From Acanthopleura granulata (taxonomy: Eukaryota; Mollusca; Polyplacophora; Chitonida; Chitonidae): 64,000 nucleotides of DNA. The translations under genes and the position numbers were made by a program. Below the pieces are notes generated by a model. That model had not been told where the DNA came from. It saw only the letters and a list, made by a program, of their open reading frames with translations, and searched no databases. The DNA is taken from contig JABBOT010000003.1 of NCBI GenBank assembly GCA_016165875.1, positions 23,826,441 through 23,890,440 of the forward strand. The letters run 5' to 3'. Positions 25,396 through 38,700 of the stretch are shown here, piece by piece. Numbering within the stretch: position 1 is the stretch's first letter; each line of letters opens with the position of its first letter.

Positions 25396-25844
25396 CCCAA
25401 GTATTTAACATGGCTATTCTTGGCAACATGTCACTTGTGTAAGAAAAAAAATGCTATCTACAGGTTCCCCCAGTGTCAGTATGACGTGACAAGGAGGATC
25501 GTATAGTCTAGTGTTATTATACACTTCAATCAAACAAAGAAATGAAACAAATATTATAAGTTAGACACTACATGCAGAAAAAATGACAGAATATAATCTG
25601 TTCTAATTTTTTAAATTTTATAAACTTCATTAGTGGATTGTGTTATTTGTCGTTCTGGAAACTCCTTTTGCCATCGCCGGAACATTTGCTTTCCTGAGGT
25701 CTAACGAAGTTGGAAGAAGACAAACGTGCCCCATCACTGTATCAAAGCTAGTTGCATAACATCAAGCCATGGTGTTCCCTAGAGGTCCCGTAAGTCATGA
25801 AATAAACGTCACCACTGCATCCGGAACATGAAGTAACAGAACAT

Positions 25845-25917
25845 CAAGTCATGGTGTTCCTCAGTTGTTCCAAATGAAAACAAGTCATGGTGTTCCTCAG
25901 TTGTTCCATATGAAAAC
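25845..25917. repeat. Two-copy 36-bp tandem repeat
   Basis: CAAGTCATGGTGTTCCTCAG starts at 25,845 and again at 25,881, each followed by TTGTTCCAWATGAAAAC. A diverged copy precedes it near 25,762 and another follows at about 25,918. Confidence 0.8.
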
Positions 25918-26000
25918 AGGTCATGATGTTTATACTTGTTCCTGGAAGTGAGAAACATCAAGACTTGCCAGATTCATTGGAAATACTGATATCTACCCGA

Positions 26001-29000
26001 GCATGATGATCCTGAAGACGGGCATACAATATAAAATGACTGAAAACTTTTATTGGCTTAATCGTAAGTTTTAATCATATTGAAATGTCTATAAAACAAA
26101 CAAAAAATTGAGTGAAATTAAAATAGAGATTAAAATGTGGTGAGTTTTGATCAACATTATGAGATGACAATCTATAATACAATGTATGGAATATTCAGCC
26201 CCTGTTATGGTTTCAAGTTTGAAAAAGATTCACTGTCATTAATAGCTTCATGTAACAGGTTGTCATTTTGCCAAGCATAATTCCGATGGTTTTCAGAGAA
26301 AACAACATGCGACATATATACACTTTCAAAGCGCCAACCCATTTGAGTAAACCAGTACCCTTGAAGCTGCAATATACAATATAGATTTATGTATAGATAT
26401 AAAAATACATACACAGTTCACAAAAAACAATGGGATGCCAAAGAGAACAATATCCAGACACACATGGTTACACTGCAGAGCATAAGAAAGACTTCCAACT
26501 CATTAACTCCACAACATTTGCTTACTTGTTACAACATGAAGCTTTCATGGCAAATTGCTCACAGAAACATCTTACAATTTGCTGAACAAGTGACCCCATT
26601 CCCATCCCGACAGAAAATTTGTAAGTTTTCTATAAATTTGGTATAACGCTACATCATGTGAACTCATACCAATGTAGTAATATAATTTTATTCCTTCCTG
26701 ACCTTGCCTGTACAGGAAAATTGTAAATTATACCTCAAATACTTCCAGCCTTTTCCCTCAATGTATATCGACTATCTTGTAAGGTGAGTCAGACTTTTTA
26801 ACGAAATTATCCTACCTTGTTGATTTTTGTGGAATTCTGTTATTTAAGCTACTGCAGGTAAGGATAGTACTGAGAAGCTTGGAAAAACATAACTGACCAA
26901 TGTGCAAACAGAGGGATAAGTATAAGACATGGCTAAATACATTCCTTAATCCTTGGCTTAGTGACCAGAGATTAAATATTGAGCTTTGATCACTAACACC
27001 AGTCTCATCATGATCACAATGGTTGTGTCACCAGTGCCTTGCCATGATCTCATCACAAATGTTCATACTGTGGGGGAAAACCCCACAGCTCAGTAGTTAC
27101 ATGTACTATACTTTATAGAAGCCTGTGTCCAACCTCTTGAGCAGGCAAAAACCTCCCAGTTATAACTTGTCATACTGGCAGAACCATACACTTCAGATAT
27201 CACACACATAAATGTACAGTATTCACATTTACACTATTGTCACAAACAAACACCCTTTGACACTACTTATGCAGCATCCATATTTGTAACTTAACACTTG
27301 CATGTAAATCCAAACTATCTTAGAAATCAGCCTTCCAAAGTTCATGGCTTTGCAGCGCTACTAAGTTGCTTCCTTCTGGTTGGGCTGTTTTGTAGAATCA
27401 CCAAAGTGCTCATTCACTGCTGAACATTCTAGTAGCATTTCAATGAAACTCAACATACAGTATAATGGGTGGAGTAATTTGCAAGTACACATTCTCTATT
27501 ACAGCGTACCTAGACCTGGCTCCTGACCAAACAGAAAAGGGCATTTGACAATTACATGTCTGAAAAGATCAACTTACTTATCCCATCTAACGTCTTTTAA
27601 CATACCGCTTAACATATGGTCTTTTTGAATCTTTGTCCCTTGTGACAGATTTAAAGCTTAAAATGTACAATGAATGTTAAATATTCAGTATAAAAATTTG
27701 CCCTGACGCACAACTGATTACAAATTTATCTATCCTAAAGCAAAAGTTTTCCAGTCTGCAACAGTCTTACTACAGCTGTATGTCAAACCCTGTACTTCGT
27801 CCATGGTTCACTACACTAAGGCAGTTCAGTTGTTCACGGTTTACTGTAGCTATGATTACCTGGAGGTATTGCATATACTTACCCTCAGTGCTCATTTTTA
27901 AAGCCCTCTACACATACCATATAATACTAATTCTGTTCATGTATGTTGACAAATTCGCATAGCACTAGAGTGGTCACCTCATAGCTTAATAGCAGAGTCA
28001 CATGTCAAACAAATGAATGCAATGACTCAGATGCATGTACACATCCATTTATCATGTGAGTTTGGGGGGATTTTAACTGTGGTACACAGAATCACTAATA
28101 ACCAACTCAAATAAACATTTTTAACTACCAAAAAGACAACTATGAAACCATGTGTACAAAAAACTGAATGGCCCATATGGTTGCAGTATTTCCTTTTGAA
28201 CCATTTACCCAGCAGCCATGACTTCTGTTTCCTTAGTACCTCAATATTAAATGACAAGTAGCTTTGGCTTCTAAAGGAAAACAAATAACTTCACCAAATA
28301 TGATGATACAAATGTGATTTACATGTGTATGGGAGTTTAGACCCTGGAGAATATCAGATTAATTCATAATGTAAGTAAATATCCAAGGAGCTAAGAGCCT
28401 AGCTATTATGACACTGCAGTGTGTATCCTATGTTTACTTCCTTTAACTAGAAGGTACCACAGTCAACCTGAAGCATACCAATTGGGATGCACTTATTTAT
28501 TTAATTCATTCTTCCTTAACTTAAGAATAAATGAATTAAGATGTAAGTTGTACTAAAAAACTTATGAAGTTAAATTTGATACATACACTGCCCGTGCTAA
28601 CATGAAGCAACCTCTCCAGATTTGTACATAGAGCAAAACAGCCAAACTGAAACACATGTATGAAGTGAATTGCACACCTGGAAACTCAAATCCATGCAAT
28701 CAAATTCAGATTTAACTCTGCACTAAACCAGAACTGCAGTAGTTGTAGAAAGTACTTACTTGAAAAGCTCATAGATAAGCATGGGAGTGAGATCTGTACA
28801 AAGACTATACAGCTAAAATTCAGGCAACCAGCTCTACTGCAACCATTCTGCGCTGTACACCATATACAAATTAAGAGCAACATGTTTCTTACATTTATCA
28901 CCACTTTGTCATAGTTTGATTTAAAATGTTCAGATGATATGGTGGAAAATGAGAAAGAAATTCAATGAAAAACAGAATTAAGAATTAACATACCCAACTG

Positions 29001-29528
29001 TAATGGGCACCAAATGTCATGGGTAATACAAATAACAACTTAATTTCACCTATCCATTAAAAAGTAAAAATCACCTGTTAAGTAGCGCAGTTCTCTGGTA
29101 CTAAAGTCTATCATCTAAAGCAGAACAAGAAATGTCATTTGGAGCAATATAGTCCCAGAAGTTTATAAAACACATTCTGTCCTCAGTTTGAGTTAGCCAT
29201 AAGCACTTTTGCAAAGTAAGGTGCTCCAATCTACCTCACGCTCAGACAGTAAAGGATAACTTCCCGAACACCTCGGCACCCAGGGGCTTCAGTCCTTTAG
29301 TCACAACACTACGTAGGGTTTTCCGTTGCACAAACAGTGCGCCTCAACTCAGAGGACTGCTGTACAACACACCAGCTATAGCTGCTTCACAGCACTTAAT
29401 CCGCTCCATCCAAAAACATCACGGAGTTCCACAAATGGTTTACAGAGTGACCTCCCTTGAACATTCCACAGCCAAAGCAAACTCGTGACAAGTTTTAGTG
29501 TCATTGTTGCAGACCAGAAACAGAGGTC
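26001..29528 (-). other. CBL: Downstream of CBL stop; 3' UTR and intergenic
   Basis: No coding exon was found here. The CBL 3' UTR must start at 29,528 and run leftward. Minus-strand AATAAA hexamers occur at 28,501-28,496, 26,692-26,687 and 26,054-26,049, so the UTR could be about 1, 2.8 or 3.5 kb. I cannot choose between them from sequence alone. Confidence 0.4.
28496..28501 (-). terminator. Candidate CBL poly(A) signal (nearest)
   Basis: AATAAA on the minus strand, about 1.03 kb past the CBL stop. Two further hexamers lie downstream. Confidence 0.25.
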
Positions 29529-29757
29529 CTAGTGCCGGCGAGCGAACGCTTCCAGAATCTCCTCTGCCATTTTCAGATTATTGCGTGAGACACGTAAAGC
29601 CTCGAGGACCTGTAATCTGTCGTAGCCTTGTCCCACCAGCTGATCGACGTACATGTCATTGAGACTGTTGTTCTCCTTGTTGTCTTGTCTATCACACAGT
29701 TTCCCTCGAGGCGCTGGTTGCGGGCGATCCATGTGCTGTATACTCTCAGCAGCTTTC
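29529..29757 (-). CDS. CBL: CBL coding exon 13 (UBA and stop)
   Basis: Encodes 652-727 ending ARRH-stop. The UBA domain reads [20 protein letters not shown] through NLKMAEEIL. The MxxxGY-type loop is present as VGQGYD. Confidence 0.93.
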
Positions 29758-32700
29758 CTAAAACAACAAGAACACACTCTACATCAGGAGAGTGAATGCC
29801 AGTGTAACGGACAGCAAAAATCTCATACCAGAGATATATAGCAAACAATGAAGATAATCCATCACCTATGCTGATGATAACAAAAAAACCTGTTGCTGAA
29901 ACAAAACTCTAAATTTACATATTTACTTGTGTGATTGGTTGATTTTCAAGAATTTTCCACTAATATAAATATGTTCAGCGCTGAAATCAAGCCGTCAACC
30001 TGATCAGCTTAAGGCTGATAGGTAGGGACTACAAACACAAAACATACTGGTGTCACCAGCTGAAGTAGTGTGTAAAATACACCAACTGGCATGGCAATAC
30101 CAATTCCCAAGTTTCACAAAACTATGAGAATAGACTTTCATCTATTTGCAAACCTTAAGTCCTACAAAGTTTGAGAGAAATTCCACATTGCCAACCTTGG
30201 CTTGGAGTTCTCCTCTGTGGTAGGAGTTATCCCCCCTGTTGTCCTGTGTTGCGGTACTGAGGGTGGAAAGTCATATTCACTGGGTACCCGTCTTGGAGCA
30301 GCCTTAGAACTTGAAGACGCCTCTGAAATAACAAGAACCACAAAATCACAATAGACTTCCTCAACCAATGTCTCCTGTTCACATCTGAGACTTGGTATAA
30401 GGCCTTCAGTTGTACACTTGGCCACTGCAATGACCAAATAAATCAGTTGGTCCATGAAATCAAGTTCTCCACCAACTCCAGTTGGCTAGTTATTTTACTG
30501 CCATATTCACTCTTATTCAAATCAAATAATTAGATGTTTATCCCCCTTGGGGCTGGGAGAAGCTGGAAGTGGCTGACAACAGGCTGACAGCAGAGCTATT
30601 TTCCATTAATTTATCACAGTAAATGCAAGCAGGCGACACTTGTACCATCAAGCTAAGGTGCTGAAGTACAATTCCTTATCTGTCTTGCATATCATTATAA
30701 TGGGCCAGAATGAACCTGTTTCCAAGTCCAAGATTTTGTGTGACAAATTTTCATTAACAACAGTCCAGAAATGCATCTAGGTTAAGACAGAAAAGAATTA
30801 AAATTATGGTCAACACAAAAAATGTCTGTTTTTTTTTCAGCCATTTCAGAAATCTTGGCTTCATGAAGATTGTGTCATTTGTGCCTGTTTGAAATACAAG
30901 GTCTCTCAGTCAGTGTATAAACAAAGCACCTGTTTACCACTGTTCCTCTGTAATCTAACAACCTACCTGTGACTTCGGCTGGAGTGTTCTGGTAGGACTG
31001 GTCGTCATCTGTGGGCGTGGACTGTGGCAGTACAGGGTGCACACCGGCCAGAGGTTTATCGTAGTCCTGACCAGGGCTCCCCTCACCCCCTGCAGTCTGT
31101 GGGGTGGATGTGTTCTCATATCTCAGCTCTGCATAGGATACTGATGCACCTATCCAAAGCACAAGCGCATTGTTTAATAGGCATTTTAAGTCGTATTCAA
31201 GAATATTTCACTTAGTCAATGGCGGCTAACATTAAGGAAGGTGGAATCCAGGCAGCAGCCCAGGAGTAACCCACGAAAGCCTTGATTAATGTGTACTTCA
31301 TATTTGTAATCAGACATACACAAAATGAGAGTAATGGTTGTAAGAAGATTTTTTTTAAACAAACTTCATTTGTAAGCAATTTATAAACATATGTTACCAG
31401 TAAATATGAGCATTTTATACATAATAGTGATACATTAAAACATTCTTCACAGGAAAAGCAATTGGTGGCCTACAAATTACGTCTCAATAGGTTTTAGGCT
31501 AATTTTTATGTGTGAAAGTTGAAATTTCTCACAGGCCTGCATAAAACATACTCTATAAAGCACAACAGAAATTTTTCAAACATCATAGTAACCAGATCAA
31601 CATTGGCCACACGTATGCAACAGCTGCATATCAATGGTGGCTAAACCTTGAATAAAACAAACAGGCTTTTCTGAATTACCTCCCTTGTCAAAAGACAGGC
31701 GATTAGTGTTTGAGGCTTGGAACCACAAGAAGTGGGACCTTGCCTAATGAAGCAGTCCCATGTAGTATTGAGGCATTGGTTCTGACACAATAGTGCCACC
31801 TATTTTCTAGGCAACAAGATGAAGAGAAACATGACATCAGCCATTCAGAGTCACTAAATGCCTCGAGATCTTAAATTAAGTTGTCAGCTTTGGTAGAATA
31901 CATAGATATGCCCTATTTGATCGAGTTCACCAAAGTCGTCTGTTGCCAGGAATACATGTACATGCATGCATGCATACATTTCATTACAGGAGTTCTAAAG
32001 TTCCTCTTAATGCCTTAAAATTATAGAACTATTATGCTGTGCTTTCCAAATCAGTTTACAAAATTAAAATCTGACTTGAAGCTAGCCCTTCAACTACTTT
32101 TCAACCTTTTCAACCACTAAAGCACATTTTTCAGTGGACTTTATGCATACAGTGATTATGAAAATGACGCTAAAAATGATTTGTTTGTGCTTCATAATAC
32201 TGTGCAAATTATTTCTCCACACCTCATAGTTCTGTCAGAATATTCAAAATATTGCTTGAACAGACGGTTGAATAGGTTGAAGAACTGGTTTATCTTTTGT
32301 CACTTTAACTTCAGAAATCAGGGAGGGAGAGAGATGTAAAAGGAGGTTATTCAGTACAGCCCTATTATGTGCTCAAACAGAAATACCCGTGCTGATGCCA
32401 TCAAAGGACTGTCACAGCTTAGCCTGAGTCATATCCTAATGCTTCAAGAGGAACTTTTTGGTCAAGATAGGTAATTCTGTACACAAAATAAAGAAACGGT
32501 TCAGATCATCTGATGGATTTTCCATTATAAAAGATTATAGAGAAATATCATGAAAAGAGCCTGGAAGGCTGAAAAAAAAAAGTTCCCACAAGAACCAATG
32601 GCTTGTGTCTTACCAGTGTTGTCCACATCTCCTGTAGGCATCTTTTTCTGGCCAGGTGCTTTGGTTCCAGCCATCATGTCACACAGTGTGTACATATCAT

Positions 32701-35700
32701 CATCTGGGGAAGGGGGAGTCGGGGGTAGGTTACGACGACTGGAACAACAGAGATAAAGAACACGGAAGTCAGTGTGCAGCACTCTGACATATTACTGACA
32801 TATTACTGGTGTTTAATGCTGTTTTTGTGGTGTTATGATGAAAGATTTCCATGCGAAAATTCAACATACAGACATATTTATTGACTTATCTGATTGGTGT
32901 TTTATGCTGTACTCAAGAATATTTCACTTATACGAAGGCATAGTATTATGGCGAGAGGAAACTTGCTGAGCCCCAGAGGAACACAAGACCATCCACAGGT
33001 TGTTGTTGGACCTTCCCTCGTACGGCTGGAGAGGAAGCCAGAATGAGATGGCTTTGGTGCAGAGTGTGATATGAAATTCAAGCTTATTCCATGTTAAATG
33101 TCAGGAAGGTTTCTTAGATGATAGCATTTTGACCATGGGAAAGTTTCAAACAATACTGCAGTATTATATCCATCATCAGCTACTTTCCCAAATTTGTATT
33201 AAAACTGAAAGTAGAATTTGGCTATCAATTACATTAACTGTTTTCTAGCAAGGTTTAATGATGTGACTTACCTGGGGGGCTGTGGGGAGGATGTAGGGGA
33301 TGTAGTGGGGGAGGTCACAGGAGAAAACCGGCGTGGAGGGACAGGAGGAGGGGCCTCTCGTCGGGAAGCGCTCGGAGATGCCAGCGGAGACAGACGACTA
33401 CTAGACTGTAAATGTACAGATACAACACTATTCAAAATCGAATAGTGAATGGCTCAGTTATCACAATGTTAATTTTTGTGTACAATAAAATGGAAAAGTA
33501 ACAAATATATAACCAGACTGACAATGGTACTTTATTTTCCCACTTAATTTTAGTCATCCACTGACCAGTGAATCAAAGCGGTAGCTTGGAACACCTAACT
33601 TCAGTGGTCAGGATATAGTGGACTGAAGTCTAGCGGAAGACCACAAGGAAGATTTTCATTAAAATCAGTACTATCTCACTGACAGTTACAGAGAACACTG
33701 TATCTGATTAAAAAAACTTCTTAATGTGTTTGACACACAGATGTATGTGTGCTGACTGCCAGCTTACCTGATCTCTGGATGTGTGAGATAGAGTCTGTAA
33801 ATTACTATGACTCAGCCATGGACTGGGATCCTGCAAACAACCAGACGCCGCATGAGATATTCTACAGAATCGAGTCTTATTGCTAAGGGGTTGATCTCCG
33901 TGTCCCCCTGAAGCAGGCTGGCCTCAATGCTGACAGCTGAGAGTACAGTGCTGCCTCGTTGGAGCTTTGTACAGAGGAAATCAGCCATATGGCCTAAGTA
34001 ACACAGATGTACGCTCATGCCCAACTATTCTCTGTCACAGAGCTCTAGATGAAGAAACACTGCTCGCAGAGCTCTTCCACAAACGCTCAGAGAGGAAGCC
34101 AGCCACTGCATTGATGAGAAGCCCTTGAGTCATTGTAGTGTGCAAACACGCTAACCACTAAAGAGCCCATGAGGCACTAACTAAAGAAGATTTATTTATT
34201 TATTTGATTGGTGTTTTTCGCTGTACTCAAGAATATTTCACTTATATGACAGCGGCCAGCATTATGATGGGAGGAAGCCGGGCAGAGTCTGAGAGAAACC
34301 CACAACCATCTGCTGGTCGCTGGCAGACAGTCCCATGTACCACCGAAGAGGATGCCAGCCCACGATTAAACTTGAAGTAATCCTATTGGTACATGTAAGA
34401 GGCAAGTAAACCCCTTCGACCACAGAGGCCCCAACTCAGTAAGATAACCTTAAATTATAAGTCATAAACCAGAATTAACTTCTTTCATAACATTCAAATA
34501 TTTGATGCCTAGAGTTGTTTGCATTGTCTAGGCCGAAAGAGTCAAGCAAAACCTAGTCTCTTTCACCCCCATCCTCCCTCTCTCCAACCCATTAATTCCC
34601 ACCAAAGTTACAGGCTGACATACAAGTGAGTGCCCAGTGGCAAGTGTACCCTTGCTTACCTCCAAAGTGTCATCCTCATCCATGTCCTGGTTAACACCCA
34701 CCACTGTCACCTTCATGGCACTGTCTGGGCTGAATGGGTCAACCACAACCTGCTCTGTTCCCTTAATCTCACACCTACAGAACGGGCAGCCCTGACCATC
34801 AGAGTCCTGTCAAAAAAAAAAAAAAAAGAAGATACAGCATGTTTTTGTTAGTTTCCTGTTGTTTTGTTTATTTATTTATTCGTTTGGTGTTTTATGCTGT
34901 ATTCCAGAATATTTCATTTTGGCCACCCTGCAGCCAGCATTATGATGGGAGGGAACTTGGGAGCACCTGGTGGAAACCCACGACCATCCACAGATTGCTA
35001 TGGCCAGACAGGACGCCAGCATGAGCTGTACTTGAACTCACAGTGACTGCCTTGGCGAGATGCTACCATCTTTAGCAACAGAGTGTCTCTGAGTATGGTA
35101 AGATAATGACAAGTACAGAGACATTCTATACATTTCCATAAAGTCTATAAAACACCCTGCAAACACCTCAAAGCAGCTCTGACTCTATTTTATTTATGTG
35201 AAACATTTCTTTCTCAATTCATCATAATGACGTCACATTACACACATTATGATATTACAGTAGAAAATGATACAATGTAACACTGTACATAATAATATTC
35301 AATTTTTGGAGTCACATTGACTCAAGGTCCTACTTCATACTAGTGCCATCTCACAGGATAAAAAAATATGCAACCTGCCAATTCATATCAATTAACAGAG
35401 AACAAATAGCTTATTTAATACTAAGCTGGAATGCAGATACATGCAAATGGTGTCACATAAATTATAATCTTTCCTTTGTGTGAAAACTTGATTTCCTCAA
35501 GTAATTCACAACAACAAAGGCACTATCAAAATGATACAAAAATTACCCTATTGAAGTAACTATTCAATGCATAAATCATGGAGAAGTCTCTCAAAGGCCC
35601 AGATGTATACATGTGAAAATAAATGATATTAAATCATATCAGACAGCGGTGTATGAGTTGACTTCGTTACACCCTTGGTCATTAACAAAGTTCATGGCAG

Positions 35701-38700
35701 ATGTATTATGTCAAAAACCAACATATGTATCCTGTGTGTACATGCATCTAAAATGAACCGACACATTAATGTCACTAACTATTTATACATAAATCCCAGG
35801 ATTTTCTTCACTGATAAACTGCAGCACAATAACACTTTTGTTATTACATGATGATATTTCACACCCAGATGCCCTGACGCCCTGACGTTGAAATGGAACA
35901 TTTTGTTTTATGACATTCCAATGTGAGCTCTGTGGGATGACGTCATAGTACAATTCATTGAGTTTTAACATTTTTCAGGCCACAAAATTACACCATGTCA
36001 TTCAAGATGTCTGTGAAGGCCTACACCTAAAAACATTGCTTAACTTGTTCAAATACACAAAATAATGATACCTCACTCGAACAATATTTATGGAATTCAA
36101 CTTTTATCGTGCAATATCCTTCTTATAACTATACCACAGCATTTCGTATGTGCAGTATAGACTGTACATAATACAATGGCATTGTGCCAGTGTATTAACA
36201 CAGCATGCCTGAAAAGCCCTCTGTTCAGCTGACACTGACACACAGATAGGTCCCCCCTGATACTCTACATCTTCATGGTCACTGGGGATCTGCTCAGCAG
36301 AGGGATATGTTTGCTGACTCACCTGCCACTGGGTCAGACATGGAGTACACAGCAGATGACCACATGGCTCTATCTTAATGTCCTTGTCATTCTCAGCACA
36401 AATCTTACAGAGCTGGAATGTAGAGCCCATCTCACAGTAGAGCTCATACTGCTCCTGGGTGACCTGTAACAAGAGAACAGGACCAAGTCTTACTACGCTC
36501 AATTTACAGCTCACACACTTTACATTTTAAGTTTACATTCACTTTACATTTTCTTTACATTTTCACACACTAAAATTCAAAATGCTGTCATTTGCAAAAC
36601 ACAGACAACAACAACATGTCATGGCCCTTTAGATCAATAAAACTTAGTAATCTGAAGTGGTCAGTGATGCATAACATTTGTATCCTAATGCTTAATGCTC
36701 ATCTGACTCATGCACAGTACACAGAATATATGATTCAATGCCCGAATTATTTAATTGCCAGTAGCACAGTAGCCAGTAGCACAATATATTACTTGTGTGA
36801 AAGTTAGTATGTTCACAATCTATTACTGGAACATCAGATACACATGTACTAAAAAGTTCACATTTTTCTGCACAAATTTTCACATGTCAAAGCCGGATCT
36901 TTTAAAATAATTTCATCAAAAACCATGATGGTGTACAAAAAGCATGGCGTGTACACATCCCGCACATAAAAATGCAGCAGGAAATACTTACACTACCTAC
37001 ATGTATACACAACCACACATATACCTTTATATGGTCCTCCTGGCAGTCCTGCACCAGGAAACTCAAATCTGGATTAATATTCCGACCATCTGGGTACAGG
37101 AAACTGAAGAGAGAAATCAAATCTGGTGTGTATCTCCCAGATCTAATCAAGAACACAACTATCAAAACACTTCTTAAGATCAAGAGATCTCTCAGAATCA
37201 GGCGCAATAAGCAGCTTGTTCTTTGGCAACACATTCTATCATTTACCATAACTACTGTAATTCCCCAAACTTTCGAATATGAAAGAACAACTTTCAATGC
37301 AATTTATGCACATTATAATATGATTTCGGAAAGAAAACTACATTGGTTGCATTGGCCAGTTTCAGAGCTTCACAGAAACGACAGTTTCTTTGTTGTCAGC
37401 TTTTTAATGTATGCACTGACTGTTTCTTCTCTCCAGTGAACACTGAAACTTTGAGGGCTATGAATGTTTATCAGCCTTAGTTTTGTTCACAATTTCCTTC
37501 CCCCTCTGGTCCCAACCTCTTCATTATACCCACTGTACATAGGAATGTGACTGATGTAACAGACAGTCATGTTTCACGTGGTAATCATACTGTCTGATGT
37601 GACAAAATATTATCCGCTATAAAACTTTCACACTAACTTTGTGTATCAATACAAGTGCCAAGAGCTTCTTGATCAACATCTTCACAGCAGATGAAATTTG
37701 CACTAAACAGGTACATACATGTGCTTCACAGAATTTAGATGTGACAACAAGGATAGTAGATTGAAAACCATGATGCCAGATTTGGTCGTCTGTAAGATCA
37801 CACTGCAATCATTCCCAATCTTCCAACCGTGTACATTTATCAAACCATAACAGAAGATTGCTGACAAATCCTCATTACGTGTTTAAGTATAAATAAACAG
37901 CTGTCTGTTTTATATTTCAAAATTAAGCTAAATATCACCATACCTAATGGTGAACTTCTGACACTAAAGAAACAGAATTCAATTCTGACTCAAATCAATG
38001 TGTCATCTGTCGAGAGATTGCTATTTCAGTGTTCAAAATTCAATATACATATATATATATTGATGTACTCTCTTAAAGGAGAAGATTGGGGAAGTATAAC
38101 GTAAACTGATGTGAAAAGAGTAAGGTTTGAAGATTTAAAACATATCATCCAATAATTGTTTACACTTTCTCTACGAAACAGAGCTTCATCGACGTAAGCT
38201 CATATAGCTGTCAGAAGACACTAACATTTTACCGACCCAATGCTGGCCGATTGACATAAATCAGGCCGTTCGCTCTCTAGCTGTGATATGTCAAACCGGG
38301 ATCTTTGCTGTCTTTATTTGATGTGTTGTTTCTGCAGCCAAAATCTGCAGACTGTGGCATCCTGTCCTCTTTGGTCTTGTCAGAGCAATGATAAAAACAA
38401 GCGGCAGCAGCTATTAGTTCGCTGTGCTGAATTTGCATCCCTATATGAGTAGCGTTATGTACAATCAAAAGACAGAATGGTAATGATTTAAAGTCCCAAT
38501 TCATGTCATATCCGCTAATCGGGCTTTACATAGTCCTGCGTTCTGATCAAAAATATTTTCACAGTTACGTTCCTGTTTACCAGGAGGTATTTCTAATTCA
38601 TGATTGAGCGTGTGTTATGATCTACCTTTAAGTCTGTTGCCTTGGAACTATGAAGAGCTCAAAAAAAAAAAAATTGATCATTGTTTTTAAATCATACTCT

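Larger units (their letters stand above)
20811..26000. other. Intergenic region between bsx and CBL
   Basis: No gene is supported. Contents: a 66-bp minisatellite (21,720-22,200), a tRNA-like SINE-head fragment (25,318-25,395), a 36-bp partial tandem near 25,845-25,915, and otherwise AT-rich unique sequence. Confidence 0.5.
33831..34659 (-). other. CBL: CBL intron 7 (829 bp)
   Basis: Holds a family A SINE head fragment (34,085-34,175) followed by a fuller copy (34,193-34,430); the rest is unique sequence. Confidence 0.8.

Noticed and set aside
36972..37439. 155-codon plus-strand frame
   Set aside because: Overlaps CBL exon 5 in antisense and has no family resemblance.
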